A DNA stretch of 64,000 nt from Hydrogenophaga pseudoflava NBRC 102511 (GCF_001592285.1 NZ_BCWQ01000002.1:1-64000), one strand, 5' to 3'. Shown: positions 8,093-19,969, numbered from the stretch's first letter. Translations and numbers: made by a program. Notes: a model not told the origin generated them from the sequence alone.

Positions 8093-9634
8093 TCAGAGCA
8101 GGACGATGTCGTACTGCTCCTGGGTCATCGAACTCTCGGCCTGCAGAGAGATGGGCTTGCCGATGAAGTCCGAAAGACCCGCCAGGTGCTGCCCCTCCTC
8201 GTCCAGAAAAAGCTCGATCACCCGGGGTGAAGCCACCACCCGGAACTCGCGTGGGCTGAAGGCACGCGCCTCGCGCAGGATTTCGCGCAGGATGTCGTAG
8301 CAGACGCTGCGCGCAGTTTTCACCACACCCTTGCCATCGCAGGACGGGCACGGCTCGCTGAGCATGTGGGCCAGGGACTCGCGGGTGCGCTTGCGGGTCA
8401 TCTCCACCAGGCCGAGCTGCGAAAAGCCGCCGGTCATGGTCTTGACGCGGTCTCGCGACAACTGTTTGCGGAACTCGGTCAGCACGGCGTCGCGGTGGTC
8501 TTCGCGCACCATGTCGATGAAGTCCACGATGACGATGCCGCCCAGATTGCGCAGCCGCAGCTGGCGCGCGATGGCCTGCGCGGCCTCCAGATTGGTGCGG
8601 AAGACGGTGTCGTCGAAATTCCGGGCCCCGACGAACCCGCCCGTGTTCACGTCGACCGTGGTCAGCGCTTCGGTCTGGTCGATCACCAGATAACCACCAG
8701 ACTTGAGGTCGACCCGGCGACTGAGCGCGCGCGTTATCTCCTCGTCGATGTTGAACAGGTCGAAGATCGGTCGCTCGCCGGTGTAGAGCTGCAGCTTGCT
8801 GGCGGTGTCGGGCATGAATTCCGCGGCGAAGGACTGCAGCAGCCCGAACTGCTCGCGGGAATCGATGCGGATCGAGTGCGTCTGCGCGCCCACCAGGTCG
8901 CGCAACACCCGCTGCATCAGGTTGAGGTCCACATGCAGCACGGTGGCCGCAGGCTGGCGCGAAGCCGCATCCTTGATGCGCTGCCAGGTCTTGCGCAGGT
9001 AGGCAATGTCTTCGCCCAGTTCTTCGTCGCTGGCGTCCTCGGCGTTGGTGCGCAGGATGAAGCCACCGGCCGCACTGCCGTCGGGCATGGCCGTCAGTGT
9101 CAGCAGGCGCTGGCGCAGCGACTCGCGCTGAGCCGAGGGAATCTTCTGCGACACGCCGATGTGGTTGTCCTGCGGCAGAAACACCAGCAGCCGGCCAGCG
9201 ATGCTGATCTGCGCGGTCAGGCGGGCGCCCTTGGTGCCAATCGGGTCCTTCAGGACCTGGACCATCAGCGCCTGTCCTTCAAAGATCTGCCGCTCGATCG
9301 GTTGCACCGGGTCAGGGGTCAGCACGCGGTTGGCGCCGCCGTTGGGAGCCTCGGACCCCGGCTGGGCGGCGGCACGCTCGCGCGGCGCCGCGTGCTTGGC
9401 GTTGATGTTGGGCATCAGGTCAGCGACGTGCAGGAAGGCCGCACGGTCCAGGCCAATGTCGATGAAAGCCGATTGCATGCCCGGCAGCACGCGGGACACC
9501 TTGCCCAGGTAGATGTTCCCCACGAGGCCGCGCTCCAGCGTGCGTTCGAGGTGCACTTCCTGCACCGCGCCCTGCTCCACCACCGCCACGCGGGTTTCCT
9601 GGGGTGCCCAGTTGATCAGGATGTCCTGGCTCAT
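8093..9634 (-). CDS. rng: Ribonuclease G
   Basis: This endoribonuclease matures the 5' end of 16S rRNA and degrades some mRNAs. The 513-residue protein has the family start (ILINWAPQETRVAVVE), an S1 RNA-binding domain from about residue 38 (GNIYLGKVSRVLPGMQSAFIDIG), the catalytic part with TTVDVNTGGFVG and IVIVDFIDM, whose aspartates bind Mg, and the zinc-link CPSCDGKG near residue 430. The S1 domain has an insertion at about 80-110, slightly longer than in E. coli. It lacks the long C-terminal scaffold of RNase E. It is the last gene of the yebC-to-rng operon, 26 bases after maf. Confidence 0.95.
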   Translation of the reverse strand: MSQDILINWAPQETRVAVVEQGAVQEVHLERTLERGLVGNIYLGKVSRVLPGMQSAFIDIGLDRAAFLHVADLMPNINAKHAAPRERAAAQPGSEAPNGGANRVLTPDPVQPIERQIFEGQALMVQVLKDPIGTKGARLTAQISIAGRLLVFLPQDNHIGVSQKIPSAQRESLRQRLLTLTAMPDGSAAGGFILRTNAEDASDEELGEDIAYLRKTWQRIKDAASRQPAATVLHVDLNLMQRVLRDLVGAQTHSIRIDSREQFGLLQSFAAEFMPDTASKLQLYTGERPIFDLFNIDEEITRALSRRVDLKSGGYLVIDQTEALTTVDVNTGGFVGARNFDDTVFRTNLEAAQAIARQLRLRNLGGIVIVDFIDMVREDHRDAVLTEFRKQLSRDRVKTMTGGFSQLGLVEMTRKRTRESLAHMLSEPCPSCDGKGVVKTARSVCYDILREILREARAFSPREFRVVASPRVIELFLDEEGQHLAGLSDFIGKPISLQAESSMTQEQYDIVLL

Positions 9635-9660
9635 CGATGCCTCGTGATTGTGTTCAGGGT

Positions 9661-10284
9661 TCAGCAGGCCAGCCGCACGCCAGCAGCCCGCAGGAGTTGC
9701 GCGGTTTCATGGGCCGGCAAACCCATGATGCCCGAGTAACTGCCGCTGATGTGCCGGATGTGCAGGGCCGCCGCGCCCTGGATGGCATAGGCACCTGCCT
9801 TGCCCATGGGCTCGCCGCTGTCCACGTAGCGCCGGATGTCCGCGCCGCTCCACGGGTCGAACTCGACCCGCGAGGTGGACAGCACCGCCCACTGGCGGCC
9901 CGGACCCCGGACCCCGGGTCGCGCCACCGCCACCGCCGTCAGCACGCGATGGCGACGGCCGGACAGATCGGACAGCATGCGCCGGGCCTCGGCGGCGTCG
10001 GCAGGCTTGCCCAGAATGCGGCGCCCGAGCGCCACGGTGGTGTCTGCGCACAGCACCGGCGCCAGCGGCCATCCCCTGCGCCGAAGCCGGTCAACGGACG
10101 CCTCCAGCTTCAGAGCGGTGACCCGCTGCACGTAGGCGGCAGGCGCCTCGCCGGGTTTCACCGCCTCCAGGGCCTCGATATCCTCGTCGGCATCGGGCAA
10201 CAGCAGCTCGCAGCTCACACCCCACTGTTCAAGCAACTGCTTGCGGCGGGGGCTCTGGGAAGCCAGGTAGATGAAGTCACTCAC
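9661..10284 (-). CDS. Maf-type nucleoside triphosphate pyrophosphatase (dTTP/UTP)
   Basis: This 207-residue Maf protein hydrolyses non-canonical or dTTP/UTP nucleotides to monophosphates. Visible motifs are LASQSPRRKQLL at the N-terminus, VLCADTTVAL near 80 with the catalytic aspartate, TSRVEFDPWS, and GKAGAYAIQGAAA near 165. The spacing fits the YhdE subfamily acting on dTTP and UTP. It starts six bases after the rlmH stop in the same operon. Confidence 0.93.
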   Translation of the reverse strand: MSDFIYLASQSPRRKQLLEQWGVSCELLLPDADEDIEALEAVKPGEAPAAYVQRVTALKLEASVDRLRRRGWPLAPVLCADTTVALGRRILGKPADAAEARRMLSDLSGRRHRVLTAVAVARPGVRGPGRQWAVLSTSRVEFDPWSGADIRRYVDSGEPMGKAGAYAIQGAAALHIRHISGSYSGIMGLPAHETAQLLRAAGVRLAC

Positions 10285-10290
10285 GGTGGA

Positions 10291-10758
10291 TCATTCCCGG
10301 TGGTAAGGGTGGTTGGCGTTGATCGACCATGCGCGATAGAGCTGCTCGATCAGCAGCACCCGGACCATGGCATGGGGCAACGTCATGTCCGACAGGCGGA
10401 TGCGCTGGTGGGCCGCTTCGCGAAACGCGGGTTCGAGGCCGTCCGGCCCACCGATCACCAGCGCCACATCGTCGCCACCGAGCTGCCAGGCCTTGAGCTG
10501 CTGGGCCAACGCCTTGGTGGTCAGCTGCGCCCCACGCTCGTCGAGCACCACCACGCGGCAGCCCTTGGGCAGCGCGGCCACGATGCGCTCACGCTCGGCA
10601 GCCATGATGGTTTCCACCGTCTTGGCGCCACGCGGCTCGGTTTTTACGGTCTTGAGTTCCACCCGGAGTTCGGGCGGAAAGCGTTTGGCGTAGTCGTCGT
10701 AGGCGGTCTGGGCCCAGTCGGGCATGCGCTGCCCGACCGCGACGATCACCAGCTTCAT
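10291..10758 (-). CDS. rlmH: 23S rRNA (pseudouridine1915-N3)-methyltransferase RlmH
   Basis: This small SPOUT methyltransferase modifies pseudouridine 1915 in helix 69 of the large subunit. The protein has exactly 155 residues, the standard length. It has the N-terminal [15 protein letters not shown], the SAM-binding knot [10 protein letters not shown], and the conserved end [18 protein letters not shown] with NANHPYHRE. The start overlaps the end of rsfS as ATGA, so the two are translationally coupled. Confidence 0.97.
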   Translation of the reverse strand: MKLVIVAVGQRMPDWAQTAYDDYAKRFPPELRVELKTVKTEPRGAKTVETIMAAERERIVAALPKGCRVVVLDERGAQLTTKALAQQLKAWQLGGDDVALVIGGPDGLEPAFREAAHQRIRLSDMTLPHAMVRVLLIEQLYRAWSINANHPYHRE

Positions 10759-11465
10759 GCCTTCTTCTTGGGCGCGGCCTTTTTCGCGGCGGCGGGTTTC
10801 TTCGCCGCCGGCTTGGGCTTGTTCACGACCAGCTTGGGCAGCACCGCTTTGGGTTGGGCCGTCTTGGCCGAGCCAGCGGTCTTGCGTGTCGCCTTGGCCG
10901 CGGGTGTCTTGACGGCTGCAGTCTTGGCTGTGGCCTTCTTGGCAGGCGCTTTCGCGGGTGCCGCCGCAGCAGCGGCCGCCTTGGCCTGCTTGCGGGCCAC
11001 GGACTTGGCGTCCACCGGCTTGACCTCTTTCTCGACGCCCTTGCGGGTGGTCTTGCCCGCCGGCTTGGCGGCCGCGCGCGCCTCGGCGGCCTTCTCGGCA
11101 GCACTCTTGAGTCGTACCGGCTTCTGGCCCCAGATCTCTTCGAGGCGGTAGTACTGCCGGATCACCGGTTGCATCACATGGGCGACCGCCTGACCGCAGT
11201 CGATGATGATCCACTCACCGTTGTCCTCGCCCTCGATGCGGGGTTTGTCGAAGCCGGCCTCCCGCACAGCGTCGCGAACGCTGGACGCAAGCGCCTTGGT
11301 CTGCCGGTTGGAGGTGCCGCTGGCGATGATCACGCGTTCGAACAGCGGGGACAGCGTTTCGGTATTGAAGACCACGATGTCCTGGCCCTTGACGTCCTCC
11401 AGACCGTCGACGATGGCACGCTGGAGTTTCTGGATGTCTTTTTTGGCGGTGGTTTCGCTGGTCAT
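10755..11465 (-). CDS. rsfS: Ribosomal silencing factor RsfS with a long Ala/Lys-rich tail
   Basis: RsfS binds ribosomal protein L14 and blocks subunit joining in starved cells. Residues 1-120 form the complete domain ([51 protein letters not shown]). Residues 121-236 are an extra tail made almost only of A, K, P, T and V, with repeated PAKKA, KTAA and AKKA units. E. coli RsfS has only about 105 residues. The tail looks like the basic C-terminal arms of histone H1-like proteins and is probably disordered and RNA-binding. The frame is confirmed by overlaps with nadD and rlmH. Confidence 0.95.
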   Translation of the reverse strand: MTSETTAKKDIQKLQRAIVDGLEDVKGQDIVVFNTETLSPLFERVIIASGTSNRQTKALASSVRDAVREAGFDKPRIEGEDNGEWIIIDCGQAVAHVMQPVIRQYYRLEEIWGQKPVRLKSAAEKAAEARAAAKPAGKTTRKGVEKEVKPVDAKSVARKQAKAAAAAAAPAKAPAKKATAKTAAVKTPAAKATRKTAGSAKTAQPKAVLPKLVVNKPKPAAKKPAAAKKAAPKKKA

Positions 11466-12112
11466 GAAGGCTGTTGGTAAAGGGAATGGGTGGAAATATA
11501 GCCGGCGACGGCTTCGGGCACCAGCGCGGCCAGTTCCTGGGGCGCCGCGCCGGCAGACGCCATCGAGCGGAGGGCGGTGGAGCTGATGGGCGAAAGCGGC
11601 AACGGAAGCCGAAGGTGGGGCACGGGCGGGTCGTTGCTGACATCACCAGATACGCGGGTCGCAGGAGACGGGAAGCCGGGACGTCCCGCCACCACCAGCC
11701 GCGCCAGGTCAAGCACCTCTGGCCAGCGCTTCCAGGTCCTGAAGGCGGCCAGCTGGTCTTCGCCGATGATCAGGAACAGCTCGGCACCCGGATATTCACG
11801 CGCCAGTTCGTTCAGGGTGTCGATGGTGTACGAGTCGCCCGGGCGATCGATTTCGCGGCGGTCCACGCACACGCGCCCCAGGTCGCCAAAGGCCAGCTCA
11901 CACATGGCCAGCCGGTGCTCCGCCGGGCTGAGCGCGCGCGCCTTGTGCCAGGCACGCCCGGTGGGCAGGATGTGCAGGCGGTCGAGCCGCAGCACATCCA
12001 GCGCAGACTCCACCAACAGTCGGTGCGCACGGTGCGGCGGATCGAATGCGCCGCCGAACAGGCCGACCCTTCGTACGGGCACCGTCCGGTCGTTCGACCG
12101 CCCAGAAGACAT
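11462..12112 (-). CDS. nadD: Nicotinate-nucleotide adenylyltransferase NadD
   Basis: NadD adenylates nicotinate mononucleotide to deamido-NAD in NAD synthesis. The 216-residue protein has the nucleotidyltransferase motif GLFGGAFDPPHRAH near the N-terminus and ISSTALR near 185. The middle has FLIIGEDQLAAFRTWKRW, typical of the family. The ATG at 12112 overlaps the hemF stop (TGATG), and the stop overlaps the rsfS start. nadD followed by rsfS is a widespread bacterial gene order. Confidence 0.95.
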   Translation of the reverse strand: MSSGRSNDRTVPVRRVGLFGGAFDPPHRAHRLLVESALDVLRLDRLHILPTGRAWHKARALSPAEHRLAMCELAFGDLGRVCVDRREIDRPGDSYTIDTLNELAREYPGAELFLIIGEDQLAAFRTWKRWPEVLDLARLVVAGRPGFPSPATRVSGDVSNDPPVPHLRLPLPLSPISSTALRSMASAGAAPQELAALVPEAVAGYISTHSLYQQPS

Positions 12113-13026
12113 CAAACCCAGTCCTTGCGCACCAGGAAGTCGCTGTAGAGCTGTGCCTCGTGGGAGCCGGGCGCTTCCTGGCGCTGGTAGGACCAGCTCA
12201 CCAGGGGGGGCATGGACAACAGGATGGACTCGCTGCGCCCGCCAGATTGCAAGCCGAAGTGGGTGCCACGGTCCCAGACCAGGTTGAATTCCACATAGCG
12301 GCCACGGCGGTAGAGCTGGAACTCCCGCTCACGCTCACCAGAAGGAAGCGTCTTGCGACGGTCCACGATGGGCAGGTAAGCGTCCAGGAAGGCATCGCCC
12401 ACCGATCGCATCATGGCGAAACTGCCCTCGAAGCCCAGCTCCGAGAAGTCGTCGAAGAACACGCCACCGATGCCACGCTGCTCGTCGCGGTGCTTCAGGT
12501 AGAAGTACTCGTCGCACCACTTTTTGAAGCGAGGGTATTTGTCGACACCAAACGGGTCCAGCGCGGCCTTGCAGGTGCGGTGGAAGTGTTCGGCGTCCTC
12601 CTCGAAACCGTAGTACGGCGTCAGGTCCATGCCCCCGCCGAACCAGCACACCGGTTGCCCGCCCTTCGGCGTGGCAGCGATCATGCGAACGTTCATGTGG
12701 ACGGTCGGCACCATGGGGTTGCGCGGGTGAAACACCAGCGAGACGCCCATGGCCTCGAAAGGCGCCCCCGAGAGTTCCGGCCGGTGCTGGGTGGCCGATG
12801 GCGGCAAGGCGGGCCCTGTGACATGGGAGAACCCGCACCCCGCCCGCTCAAACACCGGGCCGTTTTCGAGGATCTGCGTGATCCCGCTGCCCTGCAGGCG
12901 CTCGCCCGCCGGCTTTTTCCAGCGGTCCACCACAAAGGAGCCACCGTCGACCACGGCGATGGTGGACGTGATGCGGTCCTGGAGGTTGACGAGGTGGTCG
13001 CGGACCCTCTGGGTGGGATTTTTCAT
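12112..13026 (-). CDS. hemF: Oxygen-dependent coproporphyrinogen III oxidase
   Basis: HemF converts coproporphyrinogen III to protoporphyrinogen IX with O2 in heme synthesis, in the cytoplasm. The 304-residue protein has the usual length and motifs: [34 protein letters not shown], and [20 protein letters not shown]. The ATG at 13026 begins the conserved N-terminus ([18 protein letters not shown]) and lies two bases after the purD stop. Its dependence on oxygen fits an aerobic or microaerobic organism. Confidence 0.97.
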   Translation of the reverse strand: MKNPTQRVRDHLVNLQDRITSTIAVVDGGSFVVDRWKKPAGERLQGSGITQILENGPVFERAGCGFSHVTGPALPPSATQHRPELSGAPFEAMGVSLVFHPRNPMVPTVHMNVRMIAATPKGGQPVCWFGGGMDLTPYYGFEEDAEHFHRTCKAALDPFGVDKYPRFKKWCDEYFYLKHRDEQRGIGGVFFDDFSELGFEGSFAMMRSVGDAFLDAYLPIVDRRKTLPSGEREREFQLYRRGRYVEFNLVWDRGTHFGLQSGGRSESILLSMPPLVSWSYQRQEAPGSHEAQLYSDFLVRKDWV

Positions 13027-13028
13027 GG

Positions 13029-14303
13029 TCAGAGCGCCCGATAACCGATGTCGCGGCGGCACTGCATGCCGTCGAAGCGGATGCCATCGACCACGCCGTA
13101 GGCCTTCTGCTGCGCGGCGGCCACCGTGTCGGCCAGCGCCGTCACGCACAGCACGCGGCCGCCCGAGACCACCACCTGACCGTTGGCATCGGCCGTTCCG
13201 GCGTGAAACACCATGCGGTCGGCCTCGTCGGCTGGCAGGCCACTGATGGCGTCGCCCTTGCGCGGGTTCATGGGGTAACCGGCGGCGGCCAGCACCACGC
13301 CCAGCGCCACGCGCGGGTCCCAGTCCAGCGTCACCTGGTCCAGCTCGGCGCGGGTGGCCGAGAGCAGCACCTGGGCCAGGTTGGAACGCAGCCGCATCAT
13401 GATCGGCTGGGTCTCCGGGTCGCCCATGCGGCAGTTGAATTCGAGCGTCTTCACACGGCCATCGGGCGTGATCATCAGGCCGGCGTACAGGAAACCGGTG
13501 TAAGGAATGCCGTCGGCCGCCATCCCACGCAGCGTGGGCAGGATCACCTCGTCCATGGCGCGCTGGTGCACCGCGGGCGTCACCACCGGCGCAGGCGAAT
13601 AGGCGCCCATACCGCCGGTGTTCGGACCCTGGTCGGCGTCCAGCAGGCGCTTGTGGTCCTGGCTGGTGGCCAGCGCCAGCGCGTTCACTCCGTCACACAG
13701 CACGATGAAGCTGGCCTCTTCGCCTTCGAGGAACTCCTCAATCACCACGCGAGCGCCGCCTTCGTTGTGCGCCACGCCCAACTTGTTGTCCAGCAGCATG
13801 AAGTCGATGGCCTCGTGCGCTTCGACCAGCGACATCGCCACCACCACGCCCTTGCCCGCTGCCAGCCCGTCGGCCTTGATCACGATGGGCGCGCCCTTGG
13901 CGTCCACATAGGCATGGGCCTGCGCCGCGTCGGTGAAGGTCTGGTACTCGGCCGTGGGAATGCCATGGCGCTGCATGAAGGCCTTGCTGAAGGCCTTGGA
14001 GCTTTCGAGTTGCGCGGCCTTCTGCGTCGGACCGAAGATGGCCAGACCATGGGCACGGAACTCGTCCACCACACCGGCCGCCAGCGGCGCCTCGGGGCCG
14101 ACCACGGTCAGGCCGATGCCGTTGGCCTGCGCCCATTCGCGCAGCGCCACCTTGTCGGTGATGGGCAGGTTCGTCAGCTGCACATCGCGCGCGGTGCCCG
14201 CATTGCCCGGTGCGACAAACACCTGCTCCACGCCTTCAGACTGCTTGAGTTTCCACGCCAGCGCGTGCTCGCGGCCACCGCCGCCAATCACCAGGACTTT
14301 CAT
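13029..14303 (-). CDS. purD: Phosphoribosylamine-glycine ligase
   Basis: PurD joins glycine to 5-phosphoribosylamine, the second step of purine synthesis. The 424-residue ATP-grasp enzyme begins with [19 protein letters not shown]. It carries the ATP-binding part [17 protein letters not shown], the PurD signature [11 protein letters not shown] near residue 295, and a C-terminal domain ending RDIGYRAL. The start overlaps the stop of yebC, so the two are coupled. hemF follows directly. Confidence 0.97.
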   Translation of the reverse strand: MKVLVIGGGGREHALAWKLKQSEGVEQVFVAPGNAGTARDVQLTNLPITDKVALREWAQANGIGLTVVGPEAPLAAGVVDEFRAHGLAIFGPTQKAAQLESSKAFSKAFMQRHGIPTAEYQTFTDAAQAHAYVDAKGAPIVIKADGLAAGKGVVVAMSLVEAHEAIDFMLLDNKLGVAHNEGGARVVIEEFLEGEEASFIVLCDGVNALALATSQDHKRLLDADQGPNTGGMGAYSPAPVVTPAVHQRAMDEVILPTLRGMAADGIPYTGFLYAGLMITPDGRVKTLEFNCRMGDPETQPIMMRLRSNLAQVLLSATRAELDQVTLDWDPRVALGVVLAAAGYPMNPRKGDAISGLPADEADRMVFHAGTADANGQVVVSGGRVLCVTALADTVAAAQQKAYGVVDGIRFDGMQCRRDIGYRAL

Positions 14304-15025
14304 TCGTTGATCTCGGCGTTGTGGAACACGTCCTGCACATCGTCCAGGTCTTCGATGACATCCAGCAGCTTCTGCATGCGGGCGGCGTCGTCGCCGGTCA
14401 GCTCGATGGTGTTTTCGGGCCGCATGGTCACCTCGGCCACTTCGGGCTTGAGGCCAGCCGCTTCCAGCGCGTTCTTCACCGCTTCGAAGTCGGTGTAGGC
14501 GGTCAGCACCTCGATGGCGCCATCGTCGTCGGTGATCACGTCTTCGGCCCCGGCTTCCAGCGCCACTTCCATGACCTTGTCTTCGCTCGTGCCGGGCGCA
14601 AAGATGATCTGACCGCAGTGCTTGAACTGAAAGGCCACCGAACCTTCGGTGCCCAGGTTGCCACCGTACTTGCTGAACGCGTGGCGGATCTCGGCCACGG
14701 TGCGCACCTTGTTGTCGGTCATGGTGTCGACGATGATGGCGGCGCCACCGATGCCGTAGCCCTCGTAGCGGATCTCTTCCAGCGCCTGGCCTTCGAGGTT
14801 GCCCGAAGCCTTGTCGACGTTGTACTTGATGCGGTCGGCCGGCATGTTGGCCGCCTTGGCCTTGTCAATCGCCAGCCGCAGGCGCGGGTTCATGGCCGGG
14901 TCGCCACCGCCCGTGCGGGCTGCGACCGTGATCTCTCGGATCACGCGCGTCCAGATCTTTCCCCGCTTCTCATCCTGCCGGCCCTTGCGGTGTTGAATGT
15001 TGGCCCATTTGCTGTGTCCAGCCAC
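14300..15025 (-). CDS. YebC/PmpR family regulatory or translation protein
   Basis: This 241-residue protein begins [18 protein letters not shown], the family signature, and has GPGGAA-like [17 protein letters not shown] in the middle. The family has been described both as DNA-binding regulators and as ribosome-associated factors that help translate proline stretches. Which role applies here cannot be told from the sequence. It is the first gene of the minus-strand operon and is divergent from the HerA-like gene, so the promoter should lie at about 15026-15110. Confidence 0.93.
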   Translation of the reverse strand: MAGHSKWANIQHRKGRQDEKRGKIWTRVIREITVAARTGGGDPAMNPRLRLAIDKAKAANMPADRIKYNVDKASGNLEGQALEEIRYEGYGIGGAAIIVDTMTDNKVRTVAEIRHAFSKYGGNLGTEGSVAFQFKHCGQIIFAPGTSEDKVMEVALEAGAEDVITDDDGAIEVLTAYTDFEAVKNALEAAGLKPEVAEVTMRPENTIELTGDDAARMQKLLDVIEDLDDVQDVFHNAEINE

Positions 15026-15113
15026 GAGAGAGTCCTTTTTTCTGACCAGAATTTGGTGTAATAACTCTCGATTTTACGACCCACCCTCTCCTCTCTCTGC
15101 AAGGATGCCCGAC

Positions 15114-16655
<1,542 letters not shown>

Positions 16656-16686
16656 ACCTTCAAACCATTCGCCAAGGACCTTACAT

Positions 16687-17460
16687 ATGCCCCAGCGCTT
16701 TTTAGCTCATGCCTGCCTGGTCGGCCTCAGTGCCCTGTTGAGCGCCTGCGGCGGCGGCGACAGTGGCGACGACGCCGGAGGTGGTGGCAGCTCGGCCGAG
16801 AAGGTGGCCAGCTGTGGCCTCAGTGGCGGCCCGTTGCGCATCATGCCTCTGGGCGACTCCATCACCGAGGGCGAAGCCGGCCACAACAGCTACCGCAGGG
16901 TGCTGTGGCAGCGCCTGAACGGCGCGGGATGCTCAGTCAATCTGGTCGGCAGCAAGTCTGGCGTGTCCAGGGGTTCGCGCGACAGCGGTTCGGTGAATCC
17001 GCCCAACTCCGACTTCGACCTCGACCACGAGGGCTACTGGGACTATTCGGTCAACGAGCTCGCGCCCCGGGTGGGCGGGCTGGTGGCCCAGGCACAGCCC
17101 GATGTCGTTCTGGTGCATCTGGGCACCAACGACGTGCTCGCAGGCCAGTCGGCCAGTGGCATCGCCGCCGAGCTCGGCGGCGTCATCGACGCGATCCGCG
17201 CAGGCAAGCCGGACGCCCACATCCTGCTGGCCAAAATCATCCCGGCGGCACCCGCCCCCTCCGGCACCGCAGCCCTCAACCGCCTGATCGACGGCGTCGC
17301 GTCCGGCCGGTCCAGCGCCACATCGCCGATCGCGGTGGTCAACCAGGCCAGTGGTTATTCCACCGGCGACAACTACGACGGCGTCCATCCCAATGTCAGC
17401 GGGGAGTCCAAGCTGGGCAACCGCTGGGCGGACGCCGTGCTCGCCTGGCGGACTCAGTGA
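16687..17460 (+). CDS. SGNH/GDSL-family lipoprotein esterase
   Basis: This 257-residue lipoprotein has a signal peptide with lipobox LLSAC (Cys21) and a glycine/serine linker. The SGNH hydrolase domain follows, with GDSITEG (Ser58), GTND (146-149) and DGVHPN (Asp231, His234). Family members are esterases or carbohydrate acetylesterases; the substrate here is unknown. The aspartate at position +2 after the lipobox cysteine is absent (it is CGGGD), so outer membrane sorting is likely. A terminator follows within 30 bases. Confidence 0.85.
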   Translation: MPQRFLAHACLVGLSALLSACGGGDSGDDAGGGGSSAEKVASCGLSGGPLRIMPLGDSITEGEAGHNSYRRVLWQRLNGAGCSVNLVGSKSGVSRGSRDSGSVNPPNSDFDLDHEGYWDYSVNELAPRVGGLVAQAQPDVVLVHLGTNDVLAGQSASGIAAELGGVIDAIRAGKPDAHILLAKIIPAAPAPSGTAALNRLIDGVASGRSSATSPIAVVNQASGYSTGDNYDGVHPNVSGESKLGNRWADAVLAWRTQ

Positions 17461-17487
17461 TCGGCGGGTCTTCGGCTCGCTGCGCCC

Positions 17488-17520
17488 AAAAAGAAACCCG
17501 GCATTGCCGGGTTTCTTTTT
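17488..17520. terminator. Bidirectional terminator between the esterase gene and clpA
   Basis: The sequence AAGAAACCCGGCA-TTGCCGGGTTTCTT forms a near-perfect palindrome flanked by A and T runs on both strands. It sits between two converging genes and can serve both. Confidence 0.9.
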
Positions 17521-17537
17521 GAACATGCCGGCGGCGA

Positions 17538-19877
17538 TCAGCCCGCTGTGGCCTCTTCGGGCTTGGCCTTGCCTTCCTTCTTGGGCAGCGGCTGGATGTC
17601 GAGTTTGACCTCCTGCGTTTCCTTGCCGTCCTCGCCGACCTTGGACTCCAGGTCCACCGTCAGGCGCCCGCCCTCGGTCAGACGTCCGAACAGCAGCTCG
17701 TCGGCCAGCGCGCGGCGAATGGTGTCCTGGATCAGGCGCTGCATCGGACGCGCCCCCATCAACGGGTCGAAACCCTTCTTGGCCAGGTGCTTGCGCAGCG
17801 TGTCGGTGAAGGTGACCTCCACTTTCTTCTCGGCCAGTTGGCCTTCCAGCTGCAGCAGGAACTTGTCCACCACGCGCATGATGATCTGCTCATCCAGCGC
17901 CTTGAAGCTGACGATGGCGTCCAGCCGGTTGCGGAACTCCGGCGTGAACAGGCGTTTGATATCGCCCATTTCGTCGCCGGCCACACGCGGGTTCGTGAAG
18001 CCGATGGTCGCCTTGTTCATGGTCTCGGCGCCCGCATTGGTCGTCATGATGATGATGACGTTGCGGAAGTCGGCCTTGCGCCCGTTGTTGTCCGTCAGCG
18101 TGCCATGGTCCATCACCTGCAGCAGCACGTTGAAGATGTCGGGGTGCGCCTTCTCGATCTCGTCCAACAGCAGCACGCAATGCGGCTTCTTGGTGATGGC
18201 CTCGGTCAGCAGACCGCCCTGGTCGAAACCGACATAGCCCGGAGGCGCGCCGATCAGGCGGCTGACCGCGTGCCGCTCCATGTACTCCGACATGTCGAAG
18301 CGGATCAGGTCGATGCCCATGATGTAGGCCAGCTGCTTGGCGGCTTCGGTCTTGCCGACGCCGGTGGGGCCGCTGAACAGGAAGGCGCCAATCGGCTTGT
18401 CGGCCTTGCCCAGCCCTGAACGGGCCATCTTGACGCTGGCGGCCAGCACCTCCAGCGCCTTGTCCTGGCCGAACACCACGCTCTTGAGGTCGCGCTCCAA
18501 GGTCTGCAGCTTGCCTCGGTCATCATTGGACACGTTCGCAGGCGGAATGCGCGCGATCTTGGCCACGATTTCCTCGATCTCGGCCTTGCCGATGGTCTTC
18601 TTCCGCTTGGAAGGCGTGAGGATGCGCTGCGCCGCACCGGCCTCGTCGATCACGTCGATGGCCTTGTCCGGCAGATGGCGGTCGTTGATGTACTTGGCCG
18701 AGAGCTCTGCGGCGGCCTGAAGGGCGGCCACCGCGTACTTGACGCTGTGGTGCTCCTCGAAACGGCTCTTGAGCCCCTTCAGGATATCCACCGTCTGCTC
18801 CACCGTCGGTTCGACCACATCCACCTTCTGGAAGCGGCGGGACAGCGCCGCGTCCTTCTCGAAGATGCCGCGGTACTCGGTGAAGGTGGTGGCGCCGATG
18901 CACTTGAGCTGGCCGCTGGACAGCGCCGGTTTGAGCAGGTTCGAGGCGTCCAGCGTCCCGCCCGAAGCCGCACCGGCCCCGATGAGCGTGTGGATCTCGT
19001 CAATGAACAGGATGGCGTTGGGCTTGTCCTTGAGCGACTTCAGGACAGCCTTGAGGCGCTGTTCGAAATCACCCCGGTATTTGGTGCCCGCCAGCAAAGC
19101 GCCCATGTCGAGCGAATACACCGTGGCCTCGGCCAAGATGTCGGGCACATCATTCTGCGTGATGCGCCAAGCCAGGCCTTCGGCGATCGCGGTCTTGCCC
19201 ACGCCAGCCTCACCGACCAGCAGCGGGTTGTTCTTGCGGCGGCGGCAGAGGATCTGGATCGTGCGCTCGACCTCGTACTCGCGGCCAATCAACGGGTCGA
19301 TCTTTCCTTCCTTGGCCGCCTGGTTGAGGTTCTGGGTGAACTGCTCCAGCGGTGACTGTTTTTCGTTGCTCTTGGCCTCGGCGCCCTGCTCCTCGTTGTC
19401 CGCAGCACTTTCGCCAGGCTTGGACGACTCGGGAGGATCGCTCTTGCGGATACCGTGGGCGATGAAGTTCACCACGTCCAGGCGCGTCACGCCCTGCTGG
19501 TGCAGGTAGTACACGGCATGCGAATCCTTCTCGCCGAAGATAGCCACCAGCACGTTGGCGCCGGTCACCTCTTTCTTGCCATTGCCGGTGGACTGCACGT
19601 GCATGATCGCGCGCTGGATCACCCGCTGGAATCCCAGCGTCGGCTGCGTATCGACCTCGTCGGTGCCAGCGACCTGGGGCGTGTTGTCCTTGATGAAGTT
19701 CGTCAGGGACTTGCGCAGGTCGTCGATATTGGCCGAGCAGGCACGCAGCACCTCGGCTGCGCTGGGGTTGTCCAGCAGCGCCAAGAGCAGGTGCTCAACC
19801 GTGATGAATTCGTGTCGTTGCTGGCGAGCCTCAACGAAGGCCATATGCAAGCTGACTTCAAGTTCCTGGGCAATCAT
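17538..19877 (-). CDS. clpA: ATP-dependent Clp protease ATP-binding subunit ClpA
   Basis: ClpA unfolds substrates and feeds them to ClpP. The 779-residue protein has the N-terminal repeat domain that binds ClpS (MIAQELEVSLHMAF, HEFITVEHLLLALL). Two AAA modules follow, with Walker A GEAGVGKTA near 220 and GPTGVGKTE near 502. The loop IGFTNP near 620 matches the IGF/L loop that docks on ClpP. The gene for its adaptor ClpS lies 92 bases upstream on the same strand. clpP is not in the window. Confidence 0.97.
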   Translation of the reverse strand: MIAQELEVSLHMAFVEARQQRHEFITVEHLLLALLDNPSAAEVLRACSANIDDLRKSLTNFIKDNTPQVAGTDEVDTQPTLGFQRVIQRAIMHVQSTGNGKKEVTGANVLVAIFGEKDSHAVYYLHQQGVTRLDVVNFIAHGIRKSDPPESSKPGESAADNEEQGAEAKSNEKQSPLEQFTQNLNQAAKEGKIDPLIGREYEVERTIQILCRRRKNNPLLVGEAGVGKTAIAEGLAWRITQNDVPDILAEATVYSLDMGALLAGTKYRGDFEQRLKAVLKSLKDKPNAILFIDEIHTLIGAGAASGGTLDASNLLKPALSSGQLKCIGATTFTEYRGIFEKDAALSRRFQKVDVVEPTVEQTVDILKGLKSRFEEHHSVKYAVAALQAAAELSAKYINDRHLPDKAIDVIDEAGAAQRILTPSKRKKTIGKAEIEEIVAKIARIPPANVSNDDRGKLQTLERDLKSVVFGQDKALEVLAASVKMARSGLGKADKPIGAFLFSGPTGVGKTEAAKQLAYIMGIDLIRFDMSEYMERHAVSRLIGAPPGYVGFDQGGLLTEAITKKPHCVLLLDEIEKAHPDIFNVLLQVMDHGTLTDNNGRKADFRNVIIIMTTNAGAETMNKATIGFTNPRVAGDEMGDIKRLFTPEFRNRLDAIVSFKALDEQIIMRVVDKFLLQLEGQLAEKKVEVTFTDTLRKHLAKKGFDPLMGARPMQRLIQDTIRRALADELLFGRLTEGGRLTVDLESKVGEDGKETQEVKLDIQPLPKKEGKAKPEEATAG

Positions 19878-19969
19878 GGACGCTTCCTTTGGGCTGGTGA
19901 GAATCTGAAACGCAAGCGTTCGGGTAGAGGTTTACAGGGAAGAGACCATCAGTTGGGGTAGACCCGCCT

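Noticed and set aside
10760-11110. Repeat-like Ala/Lys coding region in rsfS as a tandem repeat or CRISPR-type array
   Set aside because: Units vary in length and sequence and remain in frame; this is protein composition bias, not a DNA repeat.
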